Part shown: positions 18,489 to 26,881 of the stretch, in pieces
How positions within the stretch are numbered: the stretch's first letter is position 1
Layout: each line of letters begins with the position of its first letter
Source of the DNA: Burkholderia metallica
Lineage (GTDB): Bacteria; Pseudomonadota; Gammaproteobacteria; Burkholderiales; Burkholderiaceae
Direction: 5' to 3'
Assembly: GCF_902832845.1 (NCBI RefSeq)
Contig: NZ_CADFDB010000018.1
Coordinates: forward strand, 1 to 64,000
DNA: 64,000 nucleotides
Notes under the pieces: model-generated
What the model was told of the DNA's origin: nothing
Seen by the model: the letters and a program-made list of their open reading frames with translations, nothing else
Databases searched by the model: none
Translations under genes and position numbers: made by a program

Positions 18489-21137
18489 ATGTACATACCA
18501 ACGCAATCCCGCGTCGTGTCGATTTCGGGTGCGGCGCTTCCTGGCGTGGCAGGCCGGTCAATCCTTCTGCCTATCAGACTTCATGGTCAAGAAGAACTCG
18601 GTACGCTCGCCGAGTTCACGCTGGAACTCAAGACCTTGCATATGCCGACGTTGCCCGTCTATGAGGCACGTGATCGCATCCAACCGGAAAAGCTGGTCGG
18701 AACGGAACTCACCATCTCAATCGAATTCGATGGCAAGGGGACGTTCTCTCCCGGCATACCAGGCGGTGCCGGGCTGGGCAACCTGGGCGCAGGCAAGCGC
18801 GAAATCGTCGGCTTGATCACCGAGTTTACGTCTACCGGCGAGGACGATCGGTACGCCTATTACGAGATGAGCGTACGGCCGTGGCTGTGGCTCACGACGC
18901 TCAACCGCGAAAACCGCATCTTCCAGAACAAAAACGTCGTCGAGATCACGGAATCGATTCTCGGTTCGAGCCTCTATCCGTTCAAATACGAATGGCGGTT
19001 AGGTGCGGTTGGATTGAAGGGTGTTTACCCGACGCGCGACTATGTGCGGCAGATGTGGGAATCTGATTTTGAATTCCTGAGCCGGTTATGGTGCGAGTGG
19101 GGCATCTACTACTTCATGGATAGCTCGACGTTGGTGCTGTGCGACTCGCCTGGATCACACAAGCCGCACGGAAACATGTATGACACGATTTCTTATCACG
19201 CACCGGCGGGGAAGCAAGTCGACGAAGAGCATATCCATCGCCTGACGGTGTCGCGCCGGCTTACCGCGGGAGCGGTGAGTTTGATCGATTACGATTCGAC
19301 CCAATCTCGTGCAAATCTGTCGACGGTAGTCGATCGTCCGAGTGATATTCCATTTAGCAATGCAGAGCACTATGCGTGGGGCGATTACTCGCAGCCGTTG
19401 GCAGGGACGATGGGGCTGTCTGGAATGCCGAACAGTTGTGTTCAGGAGGCGCGATATTTGGCAGGGGTGCGTGTCGACGCAGAGCGTTGCAGGAGCTTGC
19501 GTGCGAAGGGGCGCGGCAACCTGCGTGGAATAGCGACGGGCCACACCTTTCACCTCGAAGGGTGTCCGCAGGCGCGCACCAATGCGGAATACCTGGTGGT
19601 CGCCGCGACGATCGACATTCGTAACAACGATGAAGCCACGGGCGGCGAACCGTACCACTGCGTAACGGATTTTGTGCTGCAGCCCGCTACGACGTTTTTT
19701 CGTAGCCGCCCGAAGCGCAAGCCGCCATGCGGATCGGAAACGGCCGTCGTGGTGGGGCCTGCTGACCAGCCGATATGGGTCGATGGCTATGCGCGCGTGA
19801 AAGTCCAGTTCGTGTGGGACCGGCTCGGTTCGCGTGACGAGAATTCGAGCTGCTGGATGCGGGTGTCATCGCCGTGGCAGGGGAGCGGCTTCGGGTTCGT
19901 GGCGTTGCCGCGCATCGGCCAGGAGGTGACGGTGAGCTATCACGAAGGGGATCCGGACAAGCCGTATGTGTCGGATCGTCAGGTGAACCAGTTCAACCAG
20001 CCACCGTGGGTGTTGCCGAAGAATCATGCGTTGATGGGCTGGTGCAGCATGAGCCTGACTGGCAGTCAGGCTAACCAGGTAGTGGTTGACGACACGCCTG
20101 GAAAACTTCAGGTCCAGATTTCGAGCGATTACGCGCAGTCGAGGTTGGTGCTTGGGTATAACACCCGCATCGAGGGAGGCACGGGACGACAGCAGGAGCG
20201 TGGCGTCGGGTTCGAGATGGCGACGGAAGCGCACGGGGTGATGCGGGCAAACCGCGGAATGCTGGTGACGACAGAGGCGCGGGAAGGGGCAAGCGCACCG
20301 GCGAAGGACATGGCAGAGACCGTGGCTCGCTTGACCCAGGCGAGGGAACTGCATGAGGAGATGGCGCATCTGGCGCAGCGGCACAACGCGCAGGAAGCCG
20401 GGGTGAGCCAGCATGATGCGACGCAGGCGATCAAGACGCAGAACGAAGCGATAAAAGGCGATGTCGCCGATCCGAGCGAGAACCTGTTTCCGGAAATGAG
20501 TCGCCCTGACATCGTGTTGGCGAGCGCGTCGGGTATCGGCATGAGCGCGGCGCAAGGCGTGCATATTGCAAGCCAGGGGGACCACGCAGTGACGGCGGCA
20601 CGAGACGTGAGCGTGTCGTCCGGCAGATCCTTGATCGGCTCGATCAAGGGCGCGATCTCGTTGTTTGCCGCGAAGCTGGGTATCCGGCTGGTCGCAGCGC
20701 AGGGCAAGGTCGAGATTCAGGCGCAAGACGATGCGATGGCGCTCGCGGCGCTGAAGGATCTGACGGTTACCAGCCTGGACGGAAAAATCGTGCTGAACGC
20801 GTCGAAGGAGATCTGGATCGGCGTAGGCGGCTCGTTCATTCGCATCACCGCCGACGGCATCGTAAACGGGACCACCGGGCAGATCCAGGAGAAGTGCGCG
20901 AAGTGGAGCAAGGCGGGAGCGGAATCGATGCGAATCCCGTTTTCCGACAGCTTCGGCAAGATCTACGAAGGATTCTTCAAGCTGCATTGGGAAGGTACCA
21001 ATCAGATTGCGCCGTATCACCCGTATCGCATCACGCGTGCCGATGGCAGTCGGATCGAGGGCATCACCAATGCCGACGGGGAAACCACACTGCATCTGGC
21101 CGAATACAGCGAATCCTTGAAAATCGAACTTCTGTGA
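18489..21137 (+). CDS. vgrG: T6SS spike protein VgrG (TssI) with C-terminal transthyretin-like extension
   Basis: An 882-residue spike protein. Residues about 1-560 are the VgrG core (gp27/gp5-like parts, with VRVSSPWQGSGFG and QEVTVSYHEGDPDKPY in the gp5 OB-fold region). Residues about 590-800 are a DUF2345-type beta-helix with an unusually long charged helical insert (DMAETVARLTQAREL near 620). The last 80 residues contain PYRITRADGS and GITNADGETTLHL, a transthyretin-like fold often used to load effectors. GAGAAGGGGAG precedes ATG 18489. The gap from tssK is 162 bp without visible features. The putative effector starts 7 bp downstream, consistent with dedicated cargo. Confidence 0.93.
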   Translation: MYIPTQSRVVSISGAALPGVAGRSILLPIRLHGQEELGTLAEFTLELKTLHMPTLPVYEARDRIQPEKLVGTELTISIEFDGKGTFSPGIPGGAGLGNLGAGKREIVGLITEFTSTGEDDRYAYYEMSVRPWLWLTTLNRENRIFQNKNVVEITESILGSSLYPFKYEWRLGAVGLKGVYPTRDYVRQMWESDFEFLSRLWCEWGIYYFMDSSTLVLCDSPGSHKPHGNMYDTISYHAPAGKQVDEEHIHRLTVSRRLTAGAVSLIDYDSTQSRANLSTVVDRPSDIPFSNAEHYAWGDYSQPLAGTMGLSGMPNSCVQEARYLAGVRVDAERCRSLRAKGRGNLRGIATGHTFHLEGCPQARTNAEYLVVAATIDIRNNDEATGGEPYHCVTDFVLQPATTFFRSRPKRKPPCGSETAVVVGPADQPIWVDGYARVKVQFVWDRLGSRDENSSCWMRVSSPWQGSGFGFVALPRIGQEVTVSYHEGDPDKPYVSDRQVNQFNQPPWVLPKNHALMGWCSMSLTGSQANQVVVDDTPGKLQVQISSDYAQSRLVLGYNTRIEGGTGRQQERGVGFEMATEAHGVMRANRGMLVTTEAREGASAPAKDMAETVARLTQARELHEEMAHLAQRHNAQEAGVSQHDATQAIKTQNEAIKGDVADPSENLFPEMSRPDIVLASASGIGMSAAQGVHIASQGDHAVTAARDVSVSSGRSLIGSIKGAISLFAAKLGIRLVAAQGKVEIQAQDDAMALAALKDLTVTSLDGKIVLNASKEIWIGVGGSFIRITADGIVNGTTGQIQEKCAKWSKAGAESMRIPFSDSFGKIYEGFFKLHWEGTNQIAPYHPYRITRADGSRIEGITNADGETTLHLAEYSESLKIELL

Positions 21138-21144
21138 CTCACCG

Positions 21145-23091
21145 ATGACGAGCCAACGACCCACCAGGAAAACGTCCGCGCCTCCACCTGAACTGAAGCT
21201 GAAGTCAGGCGGCTCGGTGTGCAAGGTCGAACTGCCGCAGCGCCCTCTGCGCATCTACTTCCAGACCTATCCGGGCGTGAGCGGTAGCGAGGCAGACCGT
21301 GCGTTAGCGGGTATCCCGTACAAGCTGCGTATTCCCGGTCATCCCGAAATCGAGGGCAAGACGGAGCCGAACGGGCAGATTCTGCTGCCGGGCCTGCAGC
21401 CCGGTATGGCGGGGGAGCTCCAGATCCTGGGAACCGTGATCCACCTGCGCCCGCGAGACTACAGCGCCGATGAAACCACCGACGGCAGAACCACCATGGG
21501 CATCCAGGGCGCCAAGCGTCGCTTGATGATCATGGGTTACTACGACAAGCCGTATCGTTTCAACGGTTTGAGTCAAACACCCGACGACAAACTGGATCAT
21601 GTCGAAATCGAGGAGGCGATTCTGCAATTCCAGGTGGACAACGGGATGGTGCCAAACGGGGAGATTGAACGCCATGAGATCGTCGGCGGCAGGATCGATA
21701 CCAGCCTGCGATATGGTTTCCATCGTGATCTGTCCAGTTCGACGATCAAGCAGTTCCATCCCGACTTCGTCGCGAAGCTGGCGGCGGGTGGTGGCAGCGC
21801 CCCGCCGGGCACGATGGTGCCATGCGCCGTGCCGCCATCAACGCCAGCCAAGGGAAAATCGCCGGCCAAGGCGAGTTCGGCAGCGGCGCCTCAACCGCTC
21901 GTTCGCGAGATCTACGAGGGGCATCGATTCGTTCCCGTTCGCTTCGTTCGCCAGAATCCGGGGCGTTTCAATCCACGGCAACCGGAACTGGACGAGCGGG
22001 GTTTTGTGGACGGCCGTGCCGGCCCGGTTGTGAGCCTGATGGCGGGGGAAACCATTCAGGTGCGGATGGTGCGCGTGCATGTGGCGAGGGGTGTGCCGCT
22101 GTTTCTCAAGAGCAGTGATGAAACCGTGGTGAGGGTTCGGTTCCTTGCTGATGATGTTGTTGAGCTCACGGGTGTTGCAAGGACAGGGCGGTCCATCGCA
22201 GTTGTCGATCCGCGAAACTCGACGGTTGAGGTGCGCTATGGAAGTTCTGATGGCCCGCTACTGCACAGGTTGTTTGTGGAGCACTACGATCCAATTACAG
22301 TTGCGGTGGCCGTTCATCTGGTATCCATCGGGCAGAACGGACATCCTGAAATTCCACGCGTTCCCCCTTCGTTGCAGCGTTCGACTATTGAGCCGATCTT
22401 CGACAGCATCAACGACATCTGGCGTACAGCCGGTATTCGCTTTCAAGTCACGCAATGGCTTGACGACACCATCGATTTGAATCAGGCGGGGGTGATGACC
22501 GTCCAAGGCGCTATCAATGAGTTTAACGACGTGACCGGTTTGAACCGCATAGCCGCACATCTGAATATGTACGTCGTGGACTCGATGATTGGAGGCGGTA
22601 TTGGTTGGGGGGCGAGGAATACAGCGTTGGTGGCTGCTGAGCAAATGCATGGCGCCGGACCTTCCACAACAGATCAGTTGGTACAGACCTTTGCTCACGA
22701 GATCGGTCATTTCCTTGGCCTTTGGCACCCCGGCACGGCGAATTCGGAAGGCGATAACCTGCCATTTCCACCTCAGCATCCAGAAGACCATGCCATGCAG
22801 GACTACTGGTCTCGTCGAAGCTTGATGTATGTCTACACCAGTCTAGGGCCCACTAATCCGCTGGCGCCCAATGTCAGGCAGCGCGGCCGTCAGTTGGACG
22901 TTGGAAATGGATGGTTCGTAGGCGGAAAGATGCTTTGCTGCAAGGTGGTGCCGAAGATCGTGTCAAGTGAAAAAGATTCAGAGATTGTCACCACACGCAG
23001 TATCGCGATACTCAATCAGGTCATTGAAACAAGGACGACAGCATGGAACTCACGAATCGATACCGAAATTGGCGATGGCTTGTTTGCTTGA
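21145..23091 (+). CDS. putative T6SS cargo effector: metzincin-type zinc metalloprotease
   Basis: A 648-residue protein without signal peptide. Residues about 30-95 look transthyretin-like (ALAGIPYKLRIPG, TEPNGQILLPG), as in the end of the upstream VgrG. Residues about 115-170 resemble a peptidoglycan-binding fold (AKRRLMIMGYYD, EEAILQFQVDNGM). A Pro/Ala/Ser linker spans 220-250. The C-terminal domain carries HEIGHFLGLWH at residues 518-528, the metzincin zinc motif HEXXHXXGXXH, and SLM at 559-561 fits the Met-turn. The gene starts 7 bp after vgrG and overlaps the next gene by 49 bp. AT content rises in its 3' half, which suggests separate origin. The target (cell wall or periplasmic protein) is inferred. 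Confidence 0.75.
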   Translation: MTSQRPTRKTSAPPPELKLKSGGSVCKVELPQRPLRIYFQTYPGVSGSEADRALAGIPYKLRIPGHPEIEGKTEPNGQILLPGLQPGMAGELQILGTVIHLRPRDYSADETTDGRTTMGIQGAKRRLMIMGYYDKPYRFNGLSQTPDDKLDHVEIEEAILQFQVDNGMVPNGEIERHEIVGGRIDTSLRYGFHRDLSSSTIKQFHPDFVAKLAAGGGSAPPGTMVPCAVPPSTPAKGKSPAKASSAAAPQPLVREIYEGHRFVPVRFVRQNPGRFNPRQPELDERGFVDGRAGPVVSLMAGETIQVRMVRVHVARGVPLFLKSSDETVVRVRFLADDVVELTGVARTGRSIAVVDPRNSTVEVRYGSSDGPLLHRLFVEHYDPITVAVAVHLVSIGQNGHPEIPRVPPSLQRSTIEPIFDSINDIWRTAGIRFQVTQWLDDTIDLNQAGVMTVQGAINEFNDVTGLNRIAAHLNMYVVDSMIGGGIGWGARNTALVAAEQMHGAGPSTTDQLVQTFAHEIGHFLGLWHPGTANSEGDNLPFPPQHPEDHAMQDYWSRRSLMYVYTSLGPTNPLAPNVRQRGRQLDVGNGWFVGGKMLCCKVVPKIVSSEKDSEIVTTRSIAILNQVIETRTTAWNSRIDTEIGDGLFA

Positions 23092-24017
23092 TCCTGATGC
23101 TTGGAGGAATGGGTACAACACGGGCACAAGATATTTCTGCTTCAACCACCTCTACCTCGGAGAGTAAAACCATGCCGACACTGGTGCACCTGATCAAGCT
23201 GGAGAAATGGGATGATGCGCTCCAGTATTGCCAAGACCACAAGGATGCAGCTATTCCAGAAATCAATTTTGTCCTTGATACGCCAAAGCTAAGTTCTGCA
23301 ACGGCAAATTTCATGTATCACTGCCTTCGTCAGATTCGAACTGCAGAGTCCGCGATACTGATGGCAAAAGATTTTCATGGCGGATGGCGGGAGACCGTGT
23401 ACGGACTGATTGAGAACCCCCGCCCGGAGGCCTACCCCATCCTCAAAGCAAGGTTGAAGTTGCCACAGGAAGAGAGGGATAAGGATCTTCTGCTGACTAT
23501 GGCGCAGATGGATGTGCCGGTTGAGCAACGCGTTGCCGACATCAAACCATACCTCGAGGCCAAATACTACGGGACACGTCAGGGGGCTGTTCTTAGTCTG
23601 GCTCTGCTGGACGATCCAGACAGCACGGAGCGCATGGTCTATGAGCTCGGCACGAAATACCGGCAATCCAAGTCGAATTTCTTGCGTGTCTTCTACGATT
23701 TCCGAGCCTGGCGCATCCCCAAATTCGTACCGGTACTGATCCCGGTACTCAATGATCCGATGCCGCTCGATGACATCGGCATTCGCATGTACCTGCCTGG
23801 CGGTGGCGAGCAATCGATGACTCCAGAGGAAGAGCGTTATAGCCGTGCTCGCGACTACGCGCTGAACATCATTGCGAAAACGCTCAATCTCGACTTGCCA
23901 TTCAAGATCGAGGATCAGACCACGTACACGAAGGAGCAACGTGACCTGGTCAAGCAGAAGCTGCGGGACCTCGGTTATACCGTGACGGACGAGCCGTATC
24001 CGGTCACGCCTGCTTGA
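23043..24017 (+). CDS. putative periplasmic immunity protein, copy 1 (HEAT-like)
   Basis: A 324-residue protein with a signal peptide (basic start, hydrophobic LVCLILMLGG near residues 14-23, likely cut near TTRA-QD). The mature part is helical, with HEAT-like pairs such as YPILKARLK and GAVLSLALLDDP. It starts inside the effector gene with a 49-bp overlap and has an AAGGAC ribosome site. Immediate position after a toxic cargo gene and export to the periplasm fit an immunity role against a periplasm-acting protease; no immunity family is recognised. It is one unit of a 1014-bp tandem repeat. Confidence 0.65.
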   Translation: MELTNRYRNWRWLVCLILMLGGMGTTRAQDISASTTSTSESKTMPTLVHLIKLEKWDDALQYCQDHKDAAIPEINFVLDTPKLSSATANFMYHCLRQIRTAESAILMAKDFHGGWRETVYGLIENPRPEAYPILKARLKLPQEERDKDLLLTMAQMDVPVEQRVADIKPYLEAKYYGTRQGAVLSLALLDDPDSTERMVYELGTKYRQSKSNFLRVFYDFRAWRIPKFVPVLIPVLNDPMPLDDIGIRMYLPGGGEQSMTPEEERYSRARDYALNIIAKTLNLDLPFKIEDQTTYTKEQRDLVKQKLRDLGYTVTDEPYPVTPA

Positions 24018-24056
24018 GCGGATTTTCAATCAAATCATTCCAACTACGTCAACGGC

Positions 24057-25031
24057 ATGGAACTCACACATCGACACCGAAAATTACGATGGCTTGTTGT
24101 CTTGATTTTGTCGCTGGGAGCGACGGGTACAGCGTTGGCTCAAGGTGTTCCCGCTTCAACCACCTCTGCCTTGGAGAGTAAAACCATGCCGACACTGACG
24201 GATCTGATCAAGCACGAGAAATGGGATGGCGCGATTAAATACTGCAAAATATATAAGGACGTAGCCATTCCAGAAATCAATTTAGTTCTTGATACGCCAG
24301 AGCTAAGTTCTGCAACGGCAAATTTCATGTATCACTGCCTCCGTCAGATTCGAACTGCAGCGTCCGCGATACTGATGGCAAAGGATTTTCACGGGGGGTG
24401 GCGGGAAACCGTGTATGGCTTGATCGAGAATCCGCGCCCGGAGGCCTACCCCATCCTCAAAGCAAGGTTGAAGTCGCCACTGGACGAAGTAGACGAGGAT
24501 CTTCTGCTAACTATGGCGCAGATGGATGTTCCGGTTGAACAGCGCGTCGCCGACATTAAGCCATATATCGAGGCGAAGCATTACGGGGTGCGTCAGGGGG
24601 CCATTCTCGGTCTCGCGCTACTGGATGATCCGGGCAGCATGGAGCGTGTTGTCAAGGAGCTTGGTACTGATCGGCTACAGCGTAAGCAGGACTTTCTACG
24701 CGTCTTCTATGACTTTCAAGCCTGGCGCATCCCCAAATTCGTACCGGTACTGATCCCGGTACTCAATGATCCGATGCCGCTCGATGACATCGGTATTCGC
24801 ATGTACCTGCCGGGTGGTGGCGAGCAATCGATGACTTCAGAGGAAGAGCGCTATAGCCGTGCCCGCGACTACGCGCTGAACATCATTGCGAAAACGCTCA
24901 ATCTCGACTTGCCATTCAAGATCGAGGATCAGACCACGTACACGAAGGAGCAACGTGACCTGGTCAAGCAGAAGCTGCGGGACCTCGGTTATACCGTGAC
25001 GGACGAGCCGTATCCGGTCACGCCTGCTTGA
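24057..25031 (+). CDS. putative periplasmic immunity protein, copy 2 (tandem paralogue)
   Basis: A 324-residue paralogue of the preceding gene, starting exactly 1014 bp after it. It has the same signal-peptide layout (LVVLILSLGATGTALAQ). The last roughly 110 residues differ at only two positions from copy 1, while residues about 40-75, 145-150 and 195-215 differ at many. This pattern suggests either gene conversion of the 3' half or selection for change in the exposed segments. The ribosome site is weak, so expression may depend on coupling to copy 1. Confidence 0.65.
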   Translation: MELTHRHRKLRWLVVLILSLGATGTALAQGVPASTTSALESKTMPTLTDLIKHEKWDGAIKYCKIYKDVAIPEINLVLDTPELSSATANFMYHCLRQIRTAASAILMAKDFHGGWRETVYGLIENPRPEAYPILKARLKSPLDEVDEDLLLTMAQMDVPVEQRVADIKPYIEAKHYGVRQGAILGLALLDDPGSMERVVKELGTDRLQRKQDFLRVFYDFQAWRIPKFVPVLIPVLNDPMPLDDIGIRMYLPGGGEQSMTSEEERYSRARDYALNIIAKTLNLDLPFKIEDQTTYTKEQRDLVKQKLRDLGYTVTDEPYPVTPA

Positions 25032-25070
25032 GCGCATTTTCCGATCAAATTATTCCAGCAAGCCAACAGC

Positions 25071-25131
25071 ATGGAATTCAAGAATCGCCACTGAAACTGG
25101 CGATGGCTTGTTCGCCTGATCCTGTTGCTTT
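25071..25131 (+). pseudogene. truncated third immunity-gene start / effector-tail remnant
   Basis: Begins ATGGAATTCAAGAATCGCC like the two full copies, but the immunity frame stops after seven codons (TGA 25092-25094). In the effector frame the tail reads TAWNSRIATETGDGLFA and stops at 25117-25119, differing from the true effector end at only two positions. This closer match in the effector frame suggests that the block was once the end of another effector gene. Confidence 0.75.
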
Positions 25132-25170
25132 GCGCAAGCCGAAGTTGTTTAAAAAACGAGGAAACATTTC

Positions 25171-25422
25171 ATGATCAATTTCATCCGCCTCGGCGACACG
25201 ACTGACCATGGGGGCAGGGTAACGACCGCGTCCGAAACGGCTGACTACGACGGCATCCCGCTTGCCCGAAAGGGGGATTTGATCGAATGCCCTTGGCATC
25301 CTGACGTGCAGCCGAACGTGATCGAGGAGGGCGACGAGGACATGCTCGACGAGGGCCGTCCCATTGCCCGTGCGGGGCATCGTGGCACCTGCGGTTGTCA
25401 CCTCGTTTCGAGCTTGCAGTGA
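25171..25422 (+). CDS. PAAR-domain spike tip protein
   Basis: An 83-residue protein beginning MINFIRLGDTTDHGG with the PAAR-like pattern of glycine turns, GIPLARKGDLIECPWH near residue 30 and the C-terminal GHRGTCGCHLVSSL containing zinc-ligand Cys and His. PAAR proteins cap the VgrG spike. CGAGGAAAC upstream of ATG 25171 is a fair ribosome site. It follows the effector-immunity block and precedes tssL by 200 bp. Confidence 0.88.
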   Translation: MINFIRLGDTTDHGGRVTTASETADYDGIPLARKGDLIECPWHPDVQPNVIEEGDEDMLDEGRPIARAGHRGTCGCHLVSSLQ

Positions 25423-25622
25423 GGCCACGCGACCGTGCTGGATTTGACTCGTCTGCCGGGACTGACCGTTCTCAGCATGCTGGATACGGTAGCGCCTGTA
25501 CGTATCGGCACAATTCGCGAGCGCGCGGGGCCCATCAGGTCGTGCCAAGCATATCGACGCACTGTACGACACCGAAACCGGCCAGTGGCATTTCGTAAGA
25601 GAGACATGAAGGAACAGGTATC
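25423..25622 (+). other. 200-bp gap with a possible protein-tail relic
   Basis: Between PAAR and tssL no complete gene is seen. On the + strand, after an in-frame TAG near 25490, a short frame ends with KHIDALYDTETGQWHFVRET and a TGA just before the tssL ribosome site. It has protein-like composition and could be the last part of a lost effector gene, but no start or domain is found. Confidence 0.35.
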
Positions 25623-26855
25623 GTGACGAACGAAACGGACGGACTGGAAAATCCCGACACGCTAGATGGATCGATCCCGTCCGGAGAAATGCCGGAGGAC
25701 CGTCTGCGCCGCATCCTTGCGGCGACGAATCCGCTGCTCGAGGCCTCGCGCGTGCTGCTGCGGGCACTGGCCGACATGCCATATTCGCTGTCTTCCAGTG
25801 CGGTCGAGCAATTGCGGGAATTGCTGGGGCAGGAAGTCGATGAGTTTAAAAAGCTGTGCACACAGGCCAATATCCGACGCGACCATATGGTCGGCGCCAG
25901 CTATTGCCTGTGTACGGCGCTCGACGAGGTGGCGATGCGGACCGCCTGTGCACACGATCGAGCGCTGGCGGCGGCATGGGTCCACACGAGCCTGGCAGCG
26001 ACGTTTCATCGAGATGTCGACGGCGGTGAAAAGATATACATGCTGATTGGAAGACTCATGTCGGAACCCCGAGAGCACCGCGATCTACTGGAAGTCATCT
26101 ACCGTGTTCTGAGTCTTGGTTTCGAAGGCCGGTACCGGTTTGAGGCAGGGGGGGCACGCCGTCATGGCGAGATTCGCCGGCACATCTATACCGAGATCAT
26201 GTCGAGGCGCGAGCCGGTGCCCCAGGCACTGTCGCCGCACTGGAAGAGCGATGCGCGCAAGCCGCATATGTCGTTCTGGGAGTTTCCCGTATGGATCACG
26301 GCCACGGTGCTGTCGGTGGCGCTGCTCGGCCTGTTCGGCTACTTCAAGTATGAACTGGCGACACACAGTGTCGGTATCCAGAAACAGATCGCGGACATCG
26401 GCCGCATGACACCGCCACCCGTGCCGCAGCAACTGCATTTGAAGCAACTGCTCAAGGACGAGATCGCGGCAGGCACGGTCAGCGTGGACGAAGATGCGCG
26501 CCACAGCGCGGTGACGTTTCGGGGCGATGCGATGTTCCAGCCCGGCGGCGTCGCAGTCAAGCCTGCAATGGCACCGCTCGTCGCGAAGATTGCGGGCGAG
26601 ATCGTGAAAGTACCAGGCAAAGTGACTGTCCTGGGTTATACGGACAATCTGCCGATCCGCAGTCGCCAGTTCCCGTCGAACGGCGCACTGTCGGAGGAGC
26701 GGGCGACGCAGGTGATGCAGATGCTGCAAGCCGCCGGTGTGCCGGCCAACCGTCTTGAAGCGGTTGGCAAGGGCGACGCCGAGCCGATCGGTGACAACCG
26801 TACTTCCCAGGGGCGTGCGCTGAACCGACGTGTCGAAATCGTCGTCGCGCATTAG
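25623..26855 (+). CDS. tssL: T6SS inner-membrane protein TssL with OmpA-like domain (copy 1)
   Basis: A 410-residue protein of the DotU/TssL family. The cytoplasmic N-terminal domain (residues about 25-200) contains NPLLEASRVLLRAL, ASYCLCTALDE and LGFEGRYR. One membrane helix spans about 222-241. The periplasmic C-terminal part (about 290-410) is an OmpA/MotB-type peptidoglycan-binding domain with VLGYTDNLPIRS and GRALNRRVEIVV. It is the inner-membrane partner of TssM. The start is GTG 25623, supported by GAAGGAACAGG upstream. It ends 26 bp before tssM. A second, similar gene follows tssM. Confidence 0.93.
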   Translation: MTNETDGLENPDTLDGSIPSGEMPEDRLRRILAATNPLLEASRVLLRALADMPYSLSSSAVEQLRELLGQEVDEFKKLCTQANIRRDHMVGASYCLCTALDEVAMRTACAHDRALAAAWVHTSLAATFHRDVDGGEKIYMLIGRLMSEPREHRDLLEVIYRVLSLGFEGRYRFEAGGARRHGEIRRHIYTEIMSRREPVPQALSPHWKSDARKPHMSFWEFPVWITATVLSVALLGLFGYFKYELATHSVGIQKQIADIGRMTPPPVPQQLHLKQLLKDEIAAGTVSVDEDARHSAVTFRGDAMFQPGGVAVKPAMAPLVAKIAGEIVKVPGKVTVLGYTDNLPIRSRQFPSNGALSEERATQVMQMLQAAGVPANRLEAVGKGDAEPIGDNRTSQGRALNRRVEIVVAH

Positions 26856-26881
26856 CCCCCGATCTGCATCCGGAATTGAAC

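Larger units (their letters stand above)
23043..25131 (+). repeat. 1014-bp tandem repeat, two full units and a truncated third
   Basis: Unit starts are at 23043, 24057 and 25071, exactly 1014 bp apart. Each full unit holds a 324-codon gene and a 39-bp spacer. The third unit keeps only about 60 bp before similarity ends near 25131. In every unit the first part can also be read in the frame of the effector C-terminus down to a TGA (23089-23091, near 24103-24105, and 25117-25119), so the duplicated block contains the effector tail as well as the immunity start. Confidence 0.85.

Noticed and set aside
25071-25094. Third immunity start as a functional gene
   Set aside because: The frame stops after seven codons; only the repeat remnant is supported.
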